The notes under the pieces are model-generated. The model searched no databases, was not told the origin of the DNA, and saw nothing but the letters and a program-made list of their open reading frames with translations. 64,000 nucleotides of DNA, taken from assembly GCF_000473045.1 (NCBI RefSeq), contig NZ_AXAY01000003.1:124001-188000 (forward strand). Direction: 5' to 3'. Source of the stretch: Bradyrhizobium sp. WSM3983. GTDB taxonomy: Bacteria > Pseudomonadota > Alphaproteobacteria > Rhizobiales > Xanthobacteraceae. Position numbers and translations under genes: made by a program. How positions within the stretch are numbered: the stretch's first letter is position 1; each line of letters opens with the position of its first letter. Shown in pieces: positions 17,230 to 27,303 of this stretch.

Positions 17230-18453
17230 CTAGGATGCCTTTAAGGCAATTTGAGGCAATAGGGCGGCAGCTTTATTTCGCGAAACATGGTCAACGGATA
17301 TTGCATCATCTGCTGACATCATGGGGCCTTGGTTCCCGCCCCGGATCCAGTCCTCCAGCGTCGCCTCGACCAGCCGGGCAATGGCGCCGAACCGGATCTT
17401 GCCGGCGATGAAGGCCGCGACCGCGACTTCGTTGGCGGCGTTGTAGACGGTGGTCGCCCCCTTCCCGTGCCGGAGCGAATCGAATGCCAGACGAAGCCCG
17501 GGGAACCGCTCGAAATCCGGTGCCTCGAAGGTCAGCTGGCCGATCTTGGCCAGATCGAGCTTGGCTGCCGGTCCCTTGATCCGGTCGGGCCAGCCGAGGC
17601 AATGGGCAATCGGCGTGCGCATGTCGGGTGAGCCGAGCTGGGCCATCACCGAGCGGTCGGAGAACTCGACCATGCCGTGAATGATCGACTGCGGATGCAC
17701 CAGGACGTCGATCTCATCCGGCGCGAGCGCGAACAGATAGGACGCCTCGATCACCTCGAGCCCCTTGTTCATCATCGAGGCGGAATCGATCGTGATCTTC
17801 TGGCCCATGCTCCAGTTCGGATGCTTCAGGGCCTGTTCGAGGGTCGCCTGCTCGATGTCGGCCGGCTTCCAGGTGCGGAACGGGCCGCCCGAGGCGGTGA
17901 TGATGACGCGAACCAGCTCGTCGCGGTTGCCCGATGCCAACGCCTGAAACAGCGCGTTGTGCTCAGAATCGGCCGGCAGGATGCAGGCGCCCGCTTTCGC
18001 TGCGCGCTGCATGAAGAAATCGCCGGCGCAAACCAGGCATTCCTTGTTGGCGAGCGCGACATGCGCGCCGCGATCGACCGCAGCCAAGGCCGGCTTCAGT
18101 CCGGCCGCGCCGCTCACCGCCGCCATCACCCAATCGGCCGGACGCGCGCCCGCCTCGATCACCGCGCTTTCGCCGGCGCCACATTCGGTGCTCGTGCCCG
18201 CAAGTGCGGACTTGAGCTCGGCGAGCTTGGAGGTGTCTGCGATCGCGACGAAGCGCGCGGAGAATTCCTTCGCGAGCTTCACCAGCGCTTCGACATTGCC
18301 ATTCGCCGTCAAGGCCTCGACGCGGTAGCGCTCGGGCGAGGCGCGCAACAGATCCATCGTGCTGTCGCCGATCGAGCCGGTGGCGCCGAGAACCGTGACG
18401 CTGCGGATGTCGGCCGCAGCCGGCTTGTTGTTACGCAAAGGGACTGCGCTCAT
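17230..18453 (-). CDS. dxr: 1-deoxy-D-xylulose 5-phosphate reductoisomerase
   Basis: 407-residue enzyme of the MEP isoprenoid pathway, making 2-C-methylerythritol 4-phosphate with NADPH. The N-terminal NADPH motif is [18 protein letters not shown]. Further motifs are [12 protein letters not shown] and [12 protein letters not shown] (metal-binding Asp and Glu), the flexible-loop region ASGGPFRTW, and [23 protein letters not shown], here cited only by its landmarks HPNWSMG and SMMNKGLE. The ATG at 18453 was chosen. It feeds undecaprenyl synthesis by UppS in the same run. Confidence 0.96.
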   Translation of the reverse strand: MSAVPLRNNKPAAADIRSVTVLGATGSIGDSTMDLLRASPERYRVEALTANGNVEALVKLAKEFSARFVAIADTSKLAELKSALAGTSTECGAGESAVIEAGARPADWVMAAVSGAAGLKPALAAVDRGAHVALANKECLVCAGDFFMQRAAKAGACILPADSEHNALFQALASGNRDELVRVIITASGGPFRTWKPADIEQATLEQALKHPNWSMGQKITIDSASMMNKGLEVIEASYLFALAPDEIDVLVHPQSIIHGMVEFSDRSVMAQLGSPDMRTPIAHCLGWPDRIKGPAAKLDLAKIGQLTFEAPDFERFPGLRLAFDSLRHGKGATTVYNAANEVAVAAFIAGKIRFGAIARLVEATLEDWIRGGNQGPMMSADDAISVDHVSRNKAAALLPQIALKAS

Positions 18454-18457
18454 ATCC

Positions 18458-19300
18458 TCACCAAACCATAAGACCGCTTCCGGCGCTATGCACACCATGG
18501 CGGAGGAAACCGATAATCCATGCCACCAGGATGGCGGCGACAAAGCCGTCCAGGCGGTCCAGAAGTCCGCCATGGCCGGGAATTAAGTGACTGGAATCCT
18601 TGACGCCGAAGCGCCTTTTCACCGCGGATTCGAACAGGTCGCCCGCCTGCGAGACCACCGTGAGGACCGCACTGAGGACCAAGAGTGGAACCGCCTTGCC
18701 GAAGCCGGAGGCGGCAAAACCGCCCGCGACCGCGAGGCTTACCACGACGCTGCCGAGCGCCCCAGCCCAGGTCTTCTTCGGGCTGACACGCGGCCACAGC
18801 TTTGGTCCGCCGATGCTACGGCCGGCGAAATAGCCGCCGATGTCGGTCGCCCACACCACGAGCAGCACGAACATCAGCGCAGCGAAGCCGTGCACGAGAT
18901 CCTGCCGCACCAGGATCGAGGCCAGCAGTGCCGCGGAGGCATAGGCGAATCCGGTCGCGGCCCAGACGAACTTGCCCCGCGCAATCAGCGTCACGATCGC
19001 ACCGCCGACGCAGCCGGTGATGACGGCAGTCTTCAGTGCGCCGAAGGCGACGCAGGCCCCCATCATGGCAATGACGATCGTCCCTGCCCCGGTCAGCGCA
19101 GCGGATCCCGCCCCCACCACCATCAGCCATTCCGCGAACAGTCCGATCGACACCAGGGTGACGAGAAGCGCCCACAGCCAGCCGCCGGCGTAAGCGACCG
19201 CAATGGCGAGCGGCGCCAGCACCAGCGCCGCGAGGACTCGCATCAGGAAATTGCTGGGAGCAGGCTTCGAGCCCGCTGCTTCGGCGTCGGATTCGCTCAC
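18458..19300 (-). CDS. cdsA: Phosphatidate cytidylyltransferase
   Basis: 280-residue integral membrane enzyme that makes CDP-diacylglycerol. It has about 7-8 hydrophobic helices and the family signature near the C-terminus, [20 protein letters not shown] followed by GLLDRLDG. The start is a GTG at 19300 that overlaps the uppS stop (GTGA); an in-frame ATG further in (MRVLAALV) is the alternative. It lies in the standard uppS-cdsA-dxr order. Confidence 0.95.
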   Translation of the reverse strand: MSESDAEAAGSKPAPSNFLMRVLAALVLAPLAIAVAYAGGWLWALLVTLVSIGLFAEWLMVVGAGSAALTGAGTIVIAMMGACVAFGALKTAVITGCVGGAIVTLIARGKFVWAATGFAYASAALLASILVRQDLVHGFAALMFVLLVVWATDIGGYFAGRSIGGPKLWPRVSPKKTWAGALGSVVVSLAVAGGFAASGFGKAVPLLVLSAVLTVVSQAGDLFESAVKRRFGVKDSSHLIPGHGGLLDRLDGFVAAILVAWIIGFLRHGVHSAGSGLMVW

Positions 19301-20055
19301 GAGGCGGTTTTCGCGACCAGGCCGCCGAAACGGCGCTCGCGTCTGGCGAATTCGGCAATCGCACTCTCGAGTGCCGCCTTGTCGAAATCGGGCCAGTGGA
19401 TCGGCACGAACACGAGCTCGCTATAGGCGGCCTGCCACATCAGGAAATTGGACAGGCGCTGCTCGCCGCTGGTGCGGATGATGAGATCGGGATCGGGAAT
19501 GTCGGGCGCGTCGAGATGGGCGCCGAGCGCATCGGCGTCGATCGAAGAAGGATCGCGCTTGCCGTCTGCGACTTCGCGCGCGAGCTTTTGCGCCGCCTTC
19601 GCGATCTCCTGCCGCGAGCCGTAATTGAAGGCGACGACGAGCGTCAGGCGCGTGTTGTCGCGCGTCAATTCCTCGGCCTCGTTCAGCAGCGCGCAGATAT
19701 CGCCCTCGAGCCCATCGCGTTCGCCGATGATGCGGACCTTGACGCCGTCGCGATGCAGGCTCGCGAGATCGTTGCGGATGAAGCGGCGCAACAGGCCGAA
19801 GAGATCGCCGATCTCGCTCGCCGGGCGCGACCAGTTCTCCGAGCTGAAAGAGAAGATGGTGAGATAGCGGATGCCGAGCTCGTGCGAGGCACGCACCACG
19901 CGGCGCAAGGCCTCGACGCCGCGGCGATGCCCCTCCGCCCGAGGCAGACCGCGCGCGGCCGCCCAACGCCCGTTGCCATCCATGATGATGGCGACATGCG
20001 CAGGCGCGTCGGACCGGTCGGGTCCTTCCGTTGCAGGCGCGGCGGCGTTGGACAT
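19297..20055 (-). CDS. uppS: Undecaprenyl diphosphate synthase
   Basis: 252-residue cis-prenyltransferase producing the C55 lipid carrier for peptidoglycan and O-antigen. Motifs are [13 protein letters not shown] (catalytic Asp, about residue 28), [22 protein letters not shown], and [20 protein letters not shown], quoted in part, with the C-terminal [10 protein letters not shown] short N-terminal extension rich in Ala and Pro precedes the core. It is separated from frr by a dispersed repeat element. Confidence 0.96.
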   Translation of the reverse strand: MSNAAAPATEGPDRSDAPAHVAIIMDGNGRWAAARGLPRAEGHRRGVEALRRVVRASHELGIRYLTIFSFSSENWSRPASEIGDLFGLLRRFIRNDLASLHRDGVKVRIIGERDGLEGDICALLNEAEELTRDNTRLTLVVAFNYGSRQEIAKAAQKLAREVADGKRDPSSIDADALGAHLDAPDIPDPDLIIRTSGEQRLSNFLMWQAAYSELVFVPIHWPDFDKAALESAIAEFARRERRFGGLVAKTAS

Positions 20056-20065
20056 GACGGCAGCC

Positions 20066-20136
20066 TTAAAACATGATCCGGACCCGAAGGGCCGCGTTAG
20101 CGCAAAGTGCGAAGCGGTTTTCCGACAAGATCATGC
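20066..20136. repeat. Dispersed rhizobial intergenic repeat
   Basis: The uppS-frr spacer contains the imperfect palindromic element that begins AAAACATGATCCGGACC and ends CCGACAAGATCATGCGC, with GATCAT/ATGATC arms at 20073-20078 and 20129-20134. From memory, very similar sequences are scattered in intergenic regions of Bradyrhizobium and related genomes; the copy number here could not be checked. Confidence 0.55.
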
Positions 20137-20148
20137 GCGAACAATAGT

Positions 20149-20182
20149 CTAAAGCGCGATGATGATCCTCTTCGCGCTTTAG
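20149..20182 (-). terminator. Hairpin at the end of frr
   Basis: Inverted repeat CTAAAGCGCGA (20149-20159) and TTCGCGCTTTAG (20171-20182) with an 11-nt loop. The right arm contains the frr stop codon. The stem is strong but there is no clear U-run on the leftward transcript, so it may attenuate or stabilise the mRNA rather than terminate it fully. Confidence 0.4.
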
Positions 20183-20742
20183 ACGGTGAGGATTTCTTTT
20201 TCCTTGGTGGCCAGCAGCTGGTCGATCTCGGTGATGGTGCCGTCGGTCACCTTCTGCACCTCGTCGGCGTGACGCTTCTGATCGTCCTCCGACATCTCGT
20301 GATTCTTCTCGAGCTTCTTCAGAACATCGAGACCGTCGCGACGGACGTGACGCGCGGCGACCTTGGCGGCTTCGGCGTATTTGTGCGCGACCTTGACGAG
20401 CTCCTTGCGGCGCTCCTCGTTCAGCTCGGGAATGCGCAGGCGCAGCACCTGGCCTTCGGTCGCCGGCGACAGGCCGAGATTGGAATCGACGATCGCCTTC
20501 TCGACCGGCTTGACCATCGACTTGTCCCAGACCTGCACCGAGATCATGCGCGGCTCCGGCACGCTGACGGTGGCGAGCTGGTTCAGCGGCATATGGCTGC
20601 CATAGGCCTCGACCTGAACCGGATCCAGCATCGACGCGGAGGCGCGTCCCGTCCGCAGGCCGCCAAGCTCGTGCTTGAGCGACGCGATCGCGCCCTGCAT
20701 GCGGCGCTTCACTTCGTCGAGGTCGAAATTACCCGTGGCCAT
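20179..20742 (-). CDS. frr: Ribosome recycling factor
   Basis: 187-residue RRF, slightly longer than the E. coli protein (185). The three-helix bundle has the conserved [18 protein letters not shown] near residue 25, the hinge region around [17 protein letters not shown], and the C-terminal [15 protein letters not shown]. It splits post-termination ribosomes with EF-G. The ATG at 20742 is preferred to a GTG one codon upstream. Confidence 0.97.
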   Translation of the reverse strand: MATGNFDLDEVKRRMQGAIASLKHELGGLRTGRASASMLDPVQVEAYGSHMPLNQLATVSVPEPRMISVQVWDKSMVKPVEKAIVDSNLGLSPATEGQVLRLRIPELNEERRKELVKVAHKYAEAAKVAARHVRRDGLDVLKKLEKNHEMSEDDQKRHADEVQKVTDGTITEIDQLLATKEKEILTV

Positions 20743-20813
20743 CACGTTTCTCCTTCAATATCCCGGCGCCCTCACCGCGCCCCTTGCCTGGGGCACGCGC
20801 GCCGGACGAACCG

Positions 20814-21530
20814 TCAGCCGGCGACGATCGTCCCGTGGCCGGTGCCGCGTAGAATCGCGTCAATCGAACCGGGCTCAGCGATCGAAAATACGATGATAGG
20901 CAGCGACGTCTCGCGGGCAAGTGCGAAGGCGGTCGCATCCATCACCTTGTAGCCGCCCTCGATGGCCTGCGAATGCGTCAGCCGGTCGAATCGCGTGGCG
21001 GACGGGTCCTTCTTCGGATCGGCCGAGTAGACGCCGTCGACATTGGTCGCCTTCAGCACCGCCTGGGCGCCGATCTCGGCGGCGCGCAGCACCGCCGTCG
21101 TGTCCGTGGTGAAGAACGGATTGCCGGTTCCGCCGCCAAGCAACAGGATCCGGCCCTCGGCGAGATATTTGTGCGCCGCCGCACGGGTGAACAGCTCGGA
21201 AACCTCGGGCATGACGAACGCCGAGAGCGCCCTCGCCGGCATGCCCTTGCGTTCGATCGTAGCTTCGAGCGCGAGGCAGTTCATCATGGTGGCAAGCATG
21301 CCCATGGTGTCGCCGGTCGGGCGCGACACGCCGCGGGAGGACACGTCGACGCCACGAAAGATATTGCCACCGCCGATCACGACCGCAATTTCGGTGCCGA
21401 GCTGATGGGCGGCGATCAGATCGTCCGCGACCCGGTCCATGGTCGGCTGATCGATGCCAAAGCCTTGCTGTCCCGCGAGATATTCGCCGGACAGCTTGAT
21501 CACGACGCGACGATAGACCGGATCAGTCAT
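20814..21530 (-). CDS. pyrH: UMP kinase
   Basis: 238-residue amino-acid-kinase-fold enzyme phosphorylating UMP. Motifs are [13 protein letters not shown] at the N-terminus, [10 protein letters not shown] (about 55-64), the [14 protein letters not shown] loop, and [16 protein letters not shown]. It lies between tsf and frr, the universal bacterial arrangement. The ATG at 21530 was used; a TTG two codons upstream is open. Confidence 0.97.
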   Translation of the reverse strand: MTDPVYRRVVIKLSGEYLAGQQGFGIDQPTMDRVADDLIAAHQLGTEIAVVIGGGNIFRGVDVSSRGVSRPTGDTMGMLATMMNCLALEATIERKGMPARALSAFVMPEVSELFTRAAAHKYLAEGRILLLGGGTGNPFFTTDTTAVLRAAEIGAQAVLKATNVDGVYSADPKKDPSATRFDRLTHSQAIEGGYKVMDATAFALARETSLPIIVFSIAEPGSIDAILRGTGHGTIVAG

Positions 21531-21590
21531 GAGCACTTTCCTCGTCCGGGCGCCGCTTCCGGCGGCACGCCGGAACGAACGTTCCGGCGC

Positions 21591-22514
21591 TTACTTCTTA
21601 CCGCTGGCCGCCGCGACCTCAGCCGCGAAGTCCGATTCCTGCTTCTCGATTCCCTCGCCGAGAGCATAGCGCACGAAGCCCGCGATCTTCACGGCGCCGC
21701 CGACCTTGCCTTCGGCTTCCTTCACCGCCTGCGCCACCGACTTGCCGCTGTCGTGGATGAAGGCCTGCTCGAGCAGGCAGACTTCCTTGTAGTAGGTCTT
21801 CAGGCCGGACTCGACGATCTTCTCGATCACGTTCTCCGGCTTGCCCTGCTGGCGATATTTGTCGGCGAGCACGTCCTTCTCGCGCTTGACCACGGCCGGA
21901 TCGAGACCGGACGGCTCGAGCGCGAGCGGGTTGGCGGCGGCGACGTGCATCGCGATCTGGCGGCCGAGCGCTGCGAGCTCATCGGCCTTGCCGGGCGATT
22001 CGAGCGCCACGATCACGCCCATCTTGCCCGCGCCTTCGACGACCGCGCCGTGGACGTAGCTCGACACCACGCCCTGGCTCACTTCGAGCGAAGCGGCACG
22101 GCGCAGCGTCATGTTCTCGCCGATGGTGGCAATCGCGTCGTTGATCGCGGCTTCCACCGTGACGTCACCGACCTTGGCGGCCTTGATCTTCTCGACGTCG
22201 GCGCCAACGTGGAAAGCGACCTGGGCGATCATCTTGACCAGGCCCTGGAACTGACCGTTGCGCGCGACGAAGTCGGTCTCGGAGTTGACCTCGACCACGA
22301 CGCCCTTGTTCCCCTGTGTGAGCGCGCCGATGAGGCCTTCGGCCGCGACGCGGCCCGACTTCTTGGCGGCCTTCGACAGGCCCTTCTTGCGCAGCCAATC
22401 CTGCGCCGCTTCCATGTTGCCGTCGTTTTCGGTCAGCGCGGCCTTGCAGTCCATCATGCCTGCGCCGGTGGACTCGCGCAGGTCCTTGACCATCGCAGCT
22501 GTGATCGTTGCCAT
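21591..22514 (-). CDS. tsf: Translation elongation factor Ts
   Basis: 307-residue EF-Ts, the nucleotide exchange factor of EF-Tu. The N-terminal UBA-like domain has [19 protein letters not shown]. The core shows [13 protein letters not shown], the [11 protein letters not shown] helix and a dimerisation region. It lies 3' of rpsB with a spacer of about 130 bp, as usual. Confidence 0.97.
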   Translation of the reverse strand: MATITAAMVKDLRESTGAGMMDCKAALTENDGNMEAAQDWLRKKGLSKAAKKSGRVAAEGLIGALTQGNKGVVVEVNSETDFVARNGQFQGLVKMIAQVAFHVGADVEKIKAAKVGDVTVEAAINDAIATIGENMTLRRAASLEVSQGVVSSYVHGAVVEGAGKMGVIVALESPGKADELAALGRQIAMHVAAANPLALEPSGLDPAVVKREKDVLADKYRQQGKPENVIEKIVESGLKTYYKEVCLLEQAFIHDSGKSVAQAVKEAEGKVGGAVKIAGFVRYALGEGIEKQESDFAAEVAAASGKK

Positions 22515-22646
22515 CGTTGAAAATCCTTCTTGCCTGCCGGTTCGCCGCGGCGCGGCTCCAATTGCCCCGCCGCGGTCCATCTCAGGAATTCGCGTCAACT
22601 GAATGAAATGGTGGCCGGAGCTGATCCGGCCAACCCATCGCTCTGA

Positions 22647-23639
<993 letters not shown>

Positions 23640-23752
23640 CGTTCTAATTCTCCGGTTGGTTCCTCCGGAAGCGTGTGAGCAAGACGGAGCGTTGTCGCCC
23701 CGGCTGCCACCGGACGGCCTTGTGAGCCATGCTTCCGTGTGAGATGGCGCGC

Positions 23753-23780
23753 TATATAGCGCCATTTCGGCCAGAAGCAA
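23753..23780 (-). promoter_or_regulatory. Candidate promoter of the rpsB-tsf run
   Basis: On the leftward strand TTGCTT (23775-23780) is followed after 16 bp by TATATA (23753-23758), about 110 bp before the rpsB start. The -10 box lies within an inverted repeat (ATGGCGC at 23744-23750, GCGCCAT at 23759-23765). The remaining leader has room for autoregulation by S2, as is known in other bacteria. Confidence 0.45.
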
Positions 23781-23848
23781 GGAAATAAGGACCTTTCGGG
23801 ACTTCTACCGCCCGCGAAAGGCCCAATCCGGCAATCCCGCCCTGCCCG

Positions 23849-26290
23849 CTAGCACTTTGGCTGGTTGGGCGGGCATTTTTTCGGGGCCGGCGCGGCAGGG
23901 CGCGGCGGCGGGGCGGCCGGCCGTGGCGGCGGCGCGACCGCGACCCGCGGCGGAGGAGGCGGCGGGGCCGGTCTTGCCATTGGCGGTGGGGCCGGCCGGG
24001 CGGCTGCAACCGGCGGCGGTGCGGGCCGTGCGGCGGCGACAGGCGGACGTGGTGGCGGTGGCGGGGCCGCCACCCGCGGCGGTGGTGCTGCTACCCGCGG
24101 CGGTGGCGGGGGCGTCGGCCTTGCGATCGCCTGCGGATGCGGCGCGACCGGGGCCGGCCTTGTGGCCTGCACAGGCGGTGGCGCGGCCCGCTGATTCTGC
24201 GGCCGGATCGGCTCCCGCGCAGCCACCGGCGGCGACGGAGGGGGCGGCGGCTTTGCACCGGTCACGGCCGGCTTGCCGGTCGGGGTCGCGGTCGGCGCGG
24301 TCACCGCCGGCTCATGTGCCAGTGACTTCGCGTGCGGCTCCGGCCCGCCGACTGCCGGCGTTTGCGCCACGGGTGGCTTGCCGGCCGGCGTGGTCGTAGC
24401 ATTGGCGGGCGCGGTCGTGTTGGCCGGCGCCGTCGCTGCATTGGGATGCGTTTGGGGGGTGCCGCCGACAGGCGCCGTCGTGGTCGAACCTAGGCCGGCT
24501 TTCGGCGCCTGGAGTCCGGGCTGCGGCCCCGTCCCTGACGATCCGGGCCCTGTCTTCGGGTCCGGAAGCGGCAGCGCATGGCCCTGGAGCGGCGTTGAAC
24601 TCACTGGAGCAGCATTGTTCGGCGCGAGATTGGCCTTTGTCGGGACGATCGTTCCCGGCTTTGCCGTCGGGTTGCTGACGAAAGCAGCCTGGCTCGGGTT
24701 GAGCGGCTGAGTCGGATTCTTCTGAACAGCGAGTGCCCGCTCCCGAACAATATTGGGTACGTGGGTGGATGCACCCGCCGTCGTGGTGCCTGCCGCAGCA
24801 GCAGCGGCGGCAGCCACGTTGCCGGGCGGCGGCGGAGCCGCGGACTGGTTGATCACGGTGTTGATGACCGTGGTGTTGTGGATGTTCGCATAGATGATGT
24901 TGTTCGGCGGCGGCGCCACATAGATCGGCGGCCTGACGAACACCGGGATCGGCACGAACATGGGCTGCGGCAGCACGAACAGGCCGACCACGGGCAGCGG
25001 CGGCGGCAGCACCACGAAGTCCGGCGGCGGCGGCGGGCAGAAATATACCGGCGGCGGCGGTGGCGGGGCGAAGCCGAACTCGGGATCGCCGAACAGCAGC
25101 ACCGGACGGTCGACATAGACCACCTCCTCCGGCGGCGGTGGCGGCACGTCATAGTCCATCATCGCGAATGTCGGCGGCGGCTCGAGCGGGGCGGTCAGGA
25201 TCGCGAGCCGGCGCCGCGCATCGCCCGCATGCGGCCCGCCCGGATAACGACGCAGATACGACCAATAGGCGTCGGGCGTATCGGCGCGATAGCTCCGCCG
25301 CCAGGTGATCGCCTCGCGGCGCGCCGCCACGATCGCCATCACCCGCTTCGCAAGGGGATCGCCGGGATAGGCGGCGAGAAAATCCTCATAGGCCGGCAGC
25401 GTGTCGCGCTCGAGCGCGGCCGCATAGGCATCCTGCACACCGAGATCGCGGATCGGCTTGTTACGGATCGCCGCGACCTGATCCGGCGCGGCCTGCGGCG
25501 GCGGCGCATCGGGGGCACGCTCGAAGAAGGTGAATTGCGCGCTGATCTTCTGGTCGTCCCAGGGCACTTGCGCGCCCTTCGAGGCCTCGTTGACGCGCAA
25601 GCGAACGCGGTCGAACACCTCCGGCAACGACAACCCGCCGGTGCGGATCATCTCCGCGAGCGATTGTGCATAGATGCCGTACGGCCCCGGCTCTTCCGGC
25701 GCCACTGTGCCCGGCGCCGCGTTGAAGGCGATCAGCATGTTCGGATCGGGCTCGACCAGCGCCAAGCCGCTCGCGATCGGCTGCTGGCCGCCCTCGATGA
25801 AGGGTTGCGCGCGCGCTGCGTCGAGTACGATGATGTTGGCCTTGAGCGGGATCGAGGCGAGCTGGCGGGCATAGTCGCTGATGCGCAGGGCCTCGGTCGG
25901 AATGTCGGTGTCGCGCGCGATGTTGGAATCGACCGGGATGAAATAGTTCTCACCGGCCAACTGCACGCCATAGCCGGCCAGATAGATCATCGCGACGGTG
26001 CCGGGTCCCGAGGCCTGCGCCTTCTGGATGAAATCGCGAAGACTCTTGCGCAGCGTGTCACCGTCGAGATCGCGCGCGCCGACCACGTCGAAGCCCGCCG
26101 CCTGCAGCGTCTGCGCGATCAGGCCGGCATCGTTCGCGGTAGTTGCCAGCGGCGACTTCGAATAGGCGCCGTTGCCGACCACGAGCGCGATGCGCTTTTC
26201 CTGCTGCTGCGCACGCACTGGCGTGAGCGCACCTGCAACGACGAGGATCGGCAGAAGAAAGCAGATGAAGGCCTTGTGTGTCCCGCGCAT
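23849..26290 (-). CDS. Secreted caspase-fold pseudopeptidase with Pro-rich tail
   Basis: 813-residue protein. A signal peptide (about 1-27, cleaved near PVRAQ) is followed by a caspase/metacaspase p20-like domain (about 32-265) beginning RIALVVGNGAYSKSPL. Both catalytic positions are changed: the family GHG has Tyr107 (YLAGYGVQ) and the family DACR has Ala159 (LDAAR). It therefore cannot be a cysteine protease and probably acts as a binding scaffold. A middle helical region (about 300-400) is followed by more than 350 residues of Pro/Ala/Val-rich low complexity, ending CPPNQPKC. The ATG at 26290 gives the best signal peptide. The role is unknown; a periplasmic or envelope role is inferred. 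Confidence 0.8.
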   Translation of the reverse strand: MRGTHKAFICFLLPILVVAGALTPVRAQQQEKRIALVVGNGAYSKSPLATTANDAGLIAQTLQAAGFDVVGARDLDGDTLRKSLRDFIQKAQASGPGTVAMIYLAGYGVQLAGENYFIPVDSNIARDTDIPTEALRISDYARQLASIPLKANIIVLDAARAQPFIEGGQQPIASGLALVEPDPNMLIAFNAAPGTVAPEEPGPYGIYAQSLAEMIRTGGLSLPEVFDRVRLRVNEASKGAQVPWDDQKISAQFTFFERAPDAPPPQAAPDQVAAIRNKPIRDLGVQDAYAAALERDTLPAYEDFLAAYPGDPLAKRVMAIVAARREAITWRRSYRADTPDAYWSYLRRYPGGPHAGDARRRLAILTAPLEPPPTFAMMDYDVPPPPPEEVVYVDRPVLLFGDPEFGFAPPPPPPVYFCPPPPPDFVVLPPPLPVVGLFVLPQPMFVPIPVFVRPPIYVAPPPNNIIYANIHNTTVINTVINQSAAPPPPGNVAAAAAAAAGTTTAGASTHVPNIVRERALAVQKNPTQPLNPSQAAFVSNPTAKPGTIVPTKANLAPNNAAPVSSTPLQGHALPLPDPKTGPGSSGTGPQPGLQAPKAGLGSTTTAPVGGTPQTHPNAATAPANTTAPANATTTPAGKPPVAQTPAVGGPEPHAKSLAHEPAVTAPTATPTGKPAVTGAKPPPPPSPPVAAREPIRPQNQRAAPPPVQATRPAPVAPHPQAIARPTPPPPPRVAAPPPRVAAPPPPPRPPVAAARPAPPPVAAARPAPPPMARPAPPPPPPRVAVAPPPRPAAPPPRPAAPAPKKCPPNQPKC

Positions 26291-26442
26291 GGCTTGCTTG
26301 CCCGCTATTGTTGTTGAGGTGCCGCCACGCATGAGACGCGCGGCCGGCTGAACGGCAGTTGAACGAAAGGCTCGGATTGAGGCGGTGGCATGGCGCGAGC
26401 CGACCTCGACGCCTCCTGTCAGCTTCAGCCTTTGCGTAAGCT

Positions 26443-27183
26443 TCAGCCCTGCGCGATCAGCTCCACCGTTCCCGTCGTGAGCTGGTAGATGCCACCGGCG
26501 ATCTTCAGCTTGCCCTGTTCCACAGCTGCACTGAGGATCGGCGCGGTCGACCTCAGCTTCGCGACATTGTCGATCACGTTCTGCCGGGTCGCCTTGTCGA
26601 GCACCTCCCCGCCCTGCTGCATCGCAGCCTTGGCGGCCGGCGTGATCGCATCGACCAGGGAGGGAATGTGTCCCGGCGGCGATGTGTTGTCCTTGATCGC
26701 CTTCAACGTCGCCTCGACCGCGCCGCACGCATCATGGCCGAGCACGAGGATCAGCGGCGTGTTGAGCACTGCGACCCCATATTCCAGGCTCGCGATGGTT
26801 TCGGTGCCGGCAAAATTGCCGGCGACCCGGCAGACGAAAAGATCGCCGCGACCAGTGTCGAAGGCGTATTCCGGCGCGATGCGCGAGTCGGCGCAGCTCA
26901 GCACCGCCGCGAACGGATTCTGCCCGCCGGCCAGCGCCTCGCGCTCGTGCTTGAAATCGTGGCGCCGCGCGACGCCGTCGACGTAGCGCGCATTGCCCTC
27001 CATCAGCCGCTTCAACGCTGCGTCCGGCGACAGCACGTTCTGCGGTTTGGGCGGCGCCTTGGTCTCCTTGGCGAAGGCTCGGCCGCTGAAGGCGGTGCCA
27101 AGTGCGGCAGCAGTCAGCAGCATCGCGGACCGCCGCGATGGCGTTAGTCTGTCAGGCATGGTGTCAGAGCACTTGTCGCACAT
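26443..27183 (-). CDS. Exported beta-class carbonic anhydrase
   Basis: 246-residue beta carbonic anhydrase. The zinc site is complete: Cys and Asp-Arg in LSCADSRIAPE, and His-x2-Cys in LGHDACGAVEA. The N-terminus has a twin-arginine motif (SRRSAMLL) and a hydrophobic segment ending SGRAFA, so export of the folded, metal-loaded enzyme by Tat is likely. I chose ATG 27183, preceded by GGGAGGG. The protein interconverts CO2 and bicarbonate, here probably in the periplasm. It lies upstream of the pseudocaspase gene on the same strand. Confidence 0.9.
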   Translation of the reverse strand: MCDKCSDTMPDRLTPSRRSAMLLTAAALGTAFSGRAFAKETKAPPKPQNVLSPDAALKRLMEGNARYVDGVARRHDFKHEREALAGGQNPFAAVLSCADSRIAPEYAFDTGRGDLFVCRVAGNFAGTETIASLEYGVAVLNTPLILVLGHDACGAVEATLKAIKDNTSPPGHIPSLVDAITPAAKAAMQQGGEVLDKATRQNVIDNVAKLRSTAPILSAAVEQGKLKIAGGIYQLTTGTVELIAQG

Positions 27184-27303
27184 GTCCGGCTCCCTCCCCA
27201 GGCGCGACGGACGCGCCCCCATAGACGAGCTAATCGTGGCCAATCATAGCCGCGATTGCATGACGAAGCCACTACATCCGCGACGCGCCTTTGCGGCAGC
27301 AGG

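Noticed and set aside
20973..22520. 515-codon + strand open frame over pyrH and tsf
   Set aside because: Composition is rich in His, Arg, Asp and Leu as in a mirror frame, and it crosses two essential genes on the other strand.
24761..26317. 518-codon + strand open frame opposite the pseudocaspase gene
   Set aside because: The minus strand frame has a signal peptide and a family domain; this frame has only Arg-rich low complexity.
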